This document shows, in pieces, positions 52,316 to 56,194 of a stretch of 56,194 nt of DNA. The notes beneath the pieces were generated by a model. The model did no database searches. It saw nothing but the letters and a program-made list of their open reading frames with translations, and was not told where the DNA came from. Location of the stretch: contig NW_019775864.1 of NCBI RefSeq assembly GCF_001039355.2, positions 75,036 through 131,229 on the forward strand. Reading direction: 5' to 3'. The DNA is from Lingula anatina (Eukaryota > Brachiopoda > Lingulata > Lingulida > Lingulidae). Position 1 is the first letter of the stretch. Each line of letters begins with the position of its first letter. A program made the translations under genes and the position numbers.

Positions 52316-52540
52316 CACCCCATTTCCATAGATTTAAGATCATTCTATCCCTGTGGGAAGTCTCACTAGATTACTGTCAGCTTAGCCAGCTTTAGCGTCT
52401 GTCCCACCTACTGAAAGCTGTAAGGGGGTAATTAACTATGGTGTGCGCTCGACTGACTGCAATTTAGCGTGAACCCCCAGGGAGTTAGGTCAATCTAAAT
52501 CTTAATCTCTGGATCGATCTAAATCTCTGGGAATACACCC
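52316..52540. mobile_element. MITE family 1, fourth copy, inserted in the tandem array
   Basis: Ends ACACCCCATTTCC and GGGAATACACCCT pair loosely; inside are GTCAGCTTAGCCAGCTTTAG, TGAAAGCTGTAAGGGGGTAA and GGAGTTAGGTCAATCTAAAT, as in the other copies. Confidence 0.65.
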
Positions 52541-53259
52541 TTATGCTAGTTAAGCCTAAATTACGTTTGAAATGTGATGCCTGTACGGTGCCTATACTGC
52601 CCATAATACCCTTTTTGTATGGCATCTGAGCAGAGGTAGTCGGTGGCTGAGTGAAATTGCACAGAATCCTATGGATTTAAGGCCATGTTATGACTCACAA
52701 CTGTTTTACCTGTTGTGCATAATTAAAGTTTGGTGTTGACATTGCTGTTAAACATAATGTGTTTATTATAATATAACATACTTGCATCAGTATTGACAGT
52801 ATCCTATTTTGTGTATCAATATTTTCTGCTTTTTGTCTGCTTTGATGCCTTGTTTTACTTGATCTTTTAAAAATAAAAGTAAATTGGTTATTGTGTAATA
52901 AGTGTTGAAAATGAAAGTAACACATTTCAGTAATGTGTTCTTATTGGCATTTTTAATGGGTGACTTTGAATTTTCATGGGCCGGAAGACCTTGCTAGTCA
53001 CATTTTAGATATCTATGCTACCTTCAGTTCATAAAGTAAAATTGATGGTGATTATAAGCTGTTTTGTAAAACACTGCATCAAAACTGATAAAAATATTTT
53101 ATGTACTGCCACTTAAGTGCTCTAAAAGGAAAACTGAGTGACTTATTTTTTTTTCTGGTTGTCTGTACATTTGACAGTTTTGCTGCCTTGTTTTTCATTA
53201 TTGTTTTCTTTGCATTTGACGGCTTTTATTTGCTGCCTTGTTTTATTGTTTTTATTCAG

Positions 53260-53573
53260 AGGTACCTCGCTCCCACTGGTCCTGCTGTATGCTTGGTCGC
53301 CTGGCTGGGGAGAAGGGCTTCCACTGCCAGGCACACTACTACGCTGCCAGGATGGCGATGAGAAACAGTAACCGTGCCCACAACAGACAGCTTGGTTTTC
53401 ACGGACGTGATCGCATCCCCGGCTTCGGGAAGGCACTGATGTTGACATTACAGAGATGTGTGTCTCATCGACACTCTGCTGAATTTCATAGCTGCTGTTA
53501 TTCAGCCGCCCAGGAGAGACATGCAGTGCGTCGTTGGCGGCATTGGAAGGCCAGCACTAGAAGCAGCAGATAG
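53260..53573 (+). CDS. Possible last exon of an unidentified cysteine-rich protein
   Basis: A strong acceptor (TGTTTTTATTCAG) precedes an open frame of about 104 codons that ends with TAG, in a segment clearly richer in GC than its AT-rich surroundings. It reads HWSCCMLGRLAGEKGFHCQA, then FHGRDRIPGF and RCVSHRHSAEFHSCCYSAA, ending in a basic tail. The CC...C...C...CC order with F before the last pair recalls anaphylatoxin-like or fibulin-type modules, but I do not recognise the protein. The upstream exons would have to lie beyond the tandem repeats or outside the window. A minus-strand frame overlaps but lacks splice support. Confidence 0.4.
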
Positions 53574-54548
53574 ATTCTGTTTTAGAACTTGAATAGAGGG
53601 CACTGAACAGCTTCTCACTGACATCTGTTCAGTGGGCAGTGTGCTAGATGTCATCTCCGTCATCTTAAAATTAACTCTTTTTTTTAACCAAGATGGGTGG
53701 TTTATGTTGTTTATTACTGATCGAAGACATTGCACATAAGGTTTGATTTGATTTGCCATTGCCAGGAATTAATGACAATAGTTTGACTGTGTACATTACA
53801 GAGAACTACCCCTTTTAGGAGTACATTTGCACATTGTCATATGCTGTCATTTGAACAAAACAGGTACAATGTACCTACAGGTTCCCTGTTGCCCTAAGCT
53901 ATTTAATATTGTTATGAAACACAATGCATATATTTTTTTTTATAATTCACTTTGTCAACTGTTTTTTACTTTAGTTTAACAAAAAGATAAGCTGGCAAAA
54001 AGACTAATCATAGGGACTACAAAATGAGTTTCATAAATTATGTCAATATTTAACAGGTTAAGTGAATTTGTCACATTGAAAGAAAAATAGAGAAAAATGT
54101 TTACAATAATTTACGCTTATGATTACATGTTTGTTAGGTAGATTAAAATTAAAGTGTATTTGCCTAAAGCATCTTGACAAAAGTTGCCTTTAATGTGATG
54201 AACAATAAACCACTGGTTACATTTTAAGGTGAATTTTTTCCACTACCTTTAAATTGCTCCTCTTTCATGAGTATAATTGTCATAACTACTATAGGGTACA
54301 TGTAGTATGGCCATTCCAAGTAAACTGACATTGTGTTCAAGTAAAGAGCTAGAATGAAATATGACTGCAAGCTGTTTCAGACATATATAAATAACATGTA
54401 TAAATTAATAATATCAGTGTGATAGTGTATTTTTCTGTAGTTTTTTTTCTAATCTATTAACATTTGAAATAATAATGATACTGTTTAAAATTAGCTATGT
54501 TTGCTTTTATTATTTGCTCAATTATGATTTTGCAACCCCAAACAATTA
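53574..54548. other. AT-rich spacer, no gene recognised
   Basis: Probably 3' untranslated or intergenic DNA; AATAAA occurs near 54206. Nothing else is supported. Confidence 0.4.
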
Positions 54549-54789
54549 ATGTTAAATGACAATGTTATAAAGCTGCCTAGTGTCAGGCAGGACAATCACA
54601 CAGCAGCATTGTGTCCTGTTATACAGGTTTTCCACAGTTACCCAACTTCCAAAATTTTGTTCAAGAATCAGTCGGGTTTGGAGGAAGCAATCCATGAAGA
54701 GTTATGCAGACAAGATTGTACTTCTTCTGGCTGACAAGTAAATTCAAGATTTCGTCACGTAATTTTAGTGAAAATGAGTGATTTGTTGC

Positions 54790-55040
54790 AGAAACCCAAT
54801 GCATGTTCAGAGGATTGAGCAACCATCTTTGAGCCCTGATATTAACCCTACTAAGCATTTGTGGCATTAATTGAAGTGTGCGATGCAAAGGAAAACCAAA
54901 CTCCTAATAATCTGGACCAACTCTCCCAAGCTCTTTAGGAAAAATGGGACAATATTCCACAAAACAGAATTGTTATCCTTGTTGAAAGCAGGAAGCGCTG
55001 CCTACAGGAGGTAATTACAGTACGCGGTTGACACACTCGC
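54790..55040 (+). pseudogene. Tc1 transposase C-terminal fragment
   Basis: Over two frames the plus strand reads QPSLSPDINPTKHLWH (family PSxSPDxNPIEHLW), then NNLDQLSQAL, EKWDNIPQNRIV and RKRCLQEVITVRG followed by HTRY, the end of many Tc1-like transposases. It contains stops and a frameshift and lacks the N-terminal half. It is unrelated in sequence to the copy at 36.5-37.5 kb. Confidence 0.8.
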
Positions 55041-55529
55041 TATATGACACGTGACCCTTAACTAGCACACCCTAATACTAAATGTATGTAAATTTGGTGA
55101 CATTTGGTGTTGTTTTTTCAATTTAATAGGCATTTCTTTACCTCTAAAAATCGGAGTGAAACGTCGGATTTGAGGGGGTACATGTAATAAATGTGAATAA
55201 ATGGTATTAAATATTTATTTCTTCACCACTAGTTTGTCTTTTCTGTTTAACACATGATGTTAATTATGGTATCTGGAACGAAAATCATTATTTATAACAA
55301 TTTTCACGTGTGATGTGATCATTTATAAATAAAAGCACATGATACTGGAGGTGGGACAACCTTTTTGACCAATGTTGCATACATGAGCATTTGGTCGGAA
55401 ACAAACAGCTATATTATATAAACTATGAACACATTCTGCGTGAATTTTAGAATGTTCTCCACTATTTTGTGTATGCTGAGTTAACTTCATCACTAGCACA
55501 TGTGTATGCTGGTTAAAAAATACCTGAAA

Positions 55530-55730
55530 ATTGTATGTTAGCATACATGCATGCTGAATGGAATTACCTCATGATCAGCATACATGTATGCTGAACAGAA
55601 TCCCCCCCCCCCAGCATACATGTATGCTGAACAGAATCACCTAAGCATACATGTATGCAGGACAGAATCACCTCAGCATACATGTATGCTGGACATAGTT
55701 ATGTTAGCATACATGTGTGCTGAACAAAAT
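55530..55730 (+). repeat. Minisatellite built on a 16-bp palindrome
   Basis: AGCATACATGTATGCT, a perfect palindrome, occurs about six times (near 55541 with one change, 55578, 55614, 55646 altered at the end, 55676 and 55706 with one change), separated by GAACAGAATCACCTC-type spacers, period 30-36 bases. A run of eleven C interrupts one spacer. Confidence 0.9.
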
Positions 55731-55740
55731 CAATTTTTAA

Positions 55741-55766
55741 ATGTTATTTATTTATTTATTTATTTA
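55741..55766. repeat. (ATTT)n microsatellite
   Basis: Short TTTA run directly after the minisatellite. Confidence 0.9.
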
Positions 55767-55935
55767 ATTGCAAAACTTCAATAATGTACAGGCTGAAAAA
55801 GATTAAATATACACTTATTCTCTCTCACACATTAAAATACAGTGAAATAGATGAAACCAAAGGTACAGAATTACACGAAAGATCAAAGGGTACACTGAAA
55901 CAACAGAGAAACACATGTACGGTACTTTCTTGCAT

Positions 55936-56194
55936 AAATGAATATTAAATAACACTATTTTAACAAGGCAGCAAAGCTGTCAAATGTACAGACAAAGAAC
56001 AGAAAATAAAGATGCAAATAAGTGAAAAATTAAATTTTCACAAAAAACTGTTAAATTGCCAGAAAAATTTACCAAACAGACTGCGTTGCCTATTGAAGCT
56101 GTATGTTAGACCCATGTTTCTTTCCTGTAAGTTTGAGAACAGTAAGTGACATGATTTCCCTTAAATGGTCAGCATAGGAGCAGTGCCCAAAATA
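55936..56194 (-). repeat. Copy of the ~340-bp repeat family, inverted, cut by the window end
   Basis: AAGGCAGCAAAGCTGTCAAA, TGTACAGACAAAGAACAG, TTACCAAACAGACTGC and GGAGCAGTGCCCAAAATA are reverse complements of 50.3-50.5 kb and 51.5 kb motifs. Confidence 0.75.

Larger units (their letters stand above)
49294..53230 (+). repeat. Palindrome-headed repeat and degenerate ~170/340-bp tandem array
   Basis: Begins with the 30-bp palindrome (49294-49323). From about 49448 units of ~165-172 bases repeat (AGGTCAAGTTTGAAAATC, TTATGCTGTT, CACTTTTCAGCATATAT, GATAGGCC). Further on, TGGCATTTTCAAGGTGTGA recurs near 50233, 50570, 51313, 51931, 52267 and 52944, near multiples of ~340. Only non-coding repeats; a family-3 element (50783-50951) and a family-1 MITE (52316-52540) have inserted. 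The hairpin plus tandem core resembles the 'pearl'/Helentron-associated elements of bivalves; that name is inference. Confidence 0.65.

Noticed and set aside
55530-55730. A CRISPR array
   Set aside because: The units are palindromic minisatellite repeats with similar, not unique, spacers, in a nuclear animal genome.

Overview
The window is nuclear DNA from an animal, most likely a marine invertebrate such as a mollusc or hemichordate; I cannot place the species. The reasons are intron-rich genes with GT-AG introns, four recognisable animal orthologues, AT-rich DNA, many non-LTR and Tc1-like relics, short inverted-repeat elements, and strong allele-like divergence between duplicated stretches. 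Four single N bases (6843, 21128, 41608, 43026) look like contig joins.

Layout. 1-3.3 kb: no recognisable coding gene. 3397-6596 (+): EXT2, the heparan-sulfate co-polymerase, seven exons (551 codons), stopping just before the N at 6843, so the C-terminal part is missing. 7674-9042 (-): BOLA3, three exons, first exon not certain. 9470-12614: a 3.1-kb inverted-repeat element with internal repeats and a second element nested in it. 13660-17404 (+): complete DECR1 (mitochondrial 2,4-dienoyl-CoA reductase), eight exons, 343 residues, head to head with BOLA3. 17028-25681: two near-identical ~4-kb stretches joined at the N at 21128; both carry the DECR1 last exon, and the second also carries fragments of a B4GALT-like pseudogene and a LINE. 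26-32 kb: repeats (SINE, LINE 3' end, inverted-repeat elements). 32883-42387 (-): complete six-exon beta-1,4-galactosyltransferase (391 residues) with a decayed Tc1 element in intron 2. Its first exon and promoter occur a second time across the N at 43026. 44.6-48.2 kb: pieces of two endonuclease-type LINEs. 49.2-53.2 kb: an array of degenerate ~170/340-bp repeats. 53260-53573 (+): a possible cysteine-rich last exon. 54.8-55.04 kb: Tc1 remnant. 55.5-55.73 kb: a palindromic minisatellite.

How the genes relate. EXT2 and B4GALT are both Golgi type II glycosyltransferases but act in different pathways. BOLA3 and DECR1 are both mitochondrial and may share a bidirectional promoter. Apart from that I see no operon-like or gene-cluster logic.

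I found no clearly new biochemical system. The strongest points are assembly-level (two overlaps that read as false tandem duplications), a set of presence/absence differences between the two copies that define transposon ends precisely, a tandem pair of perfect heat-shock-element motifs upstream of B4GALT, and several unusual repeat structures.
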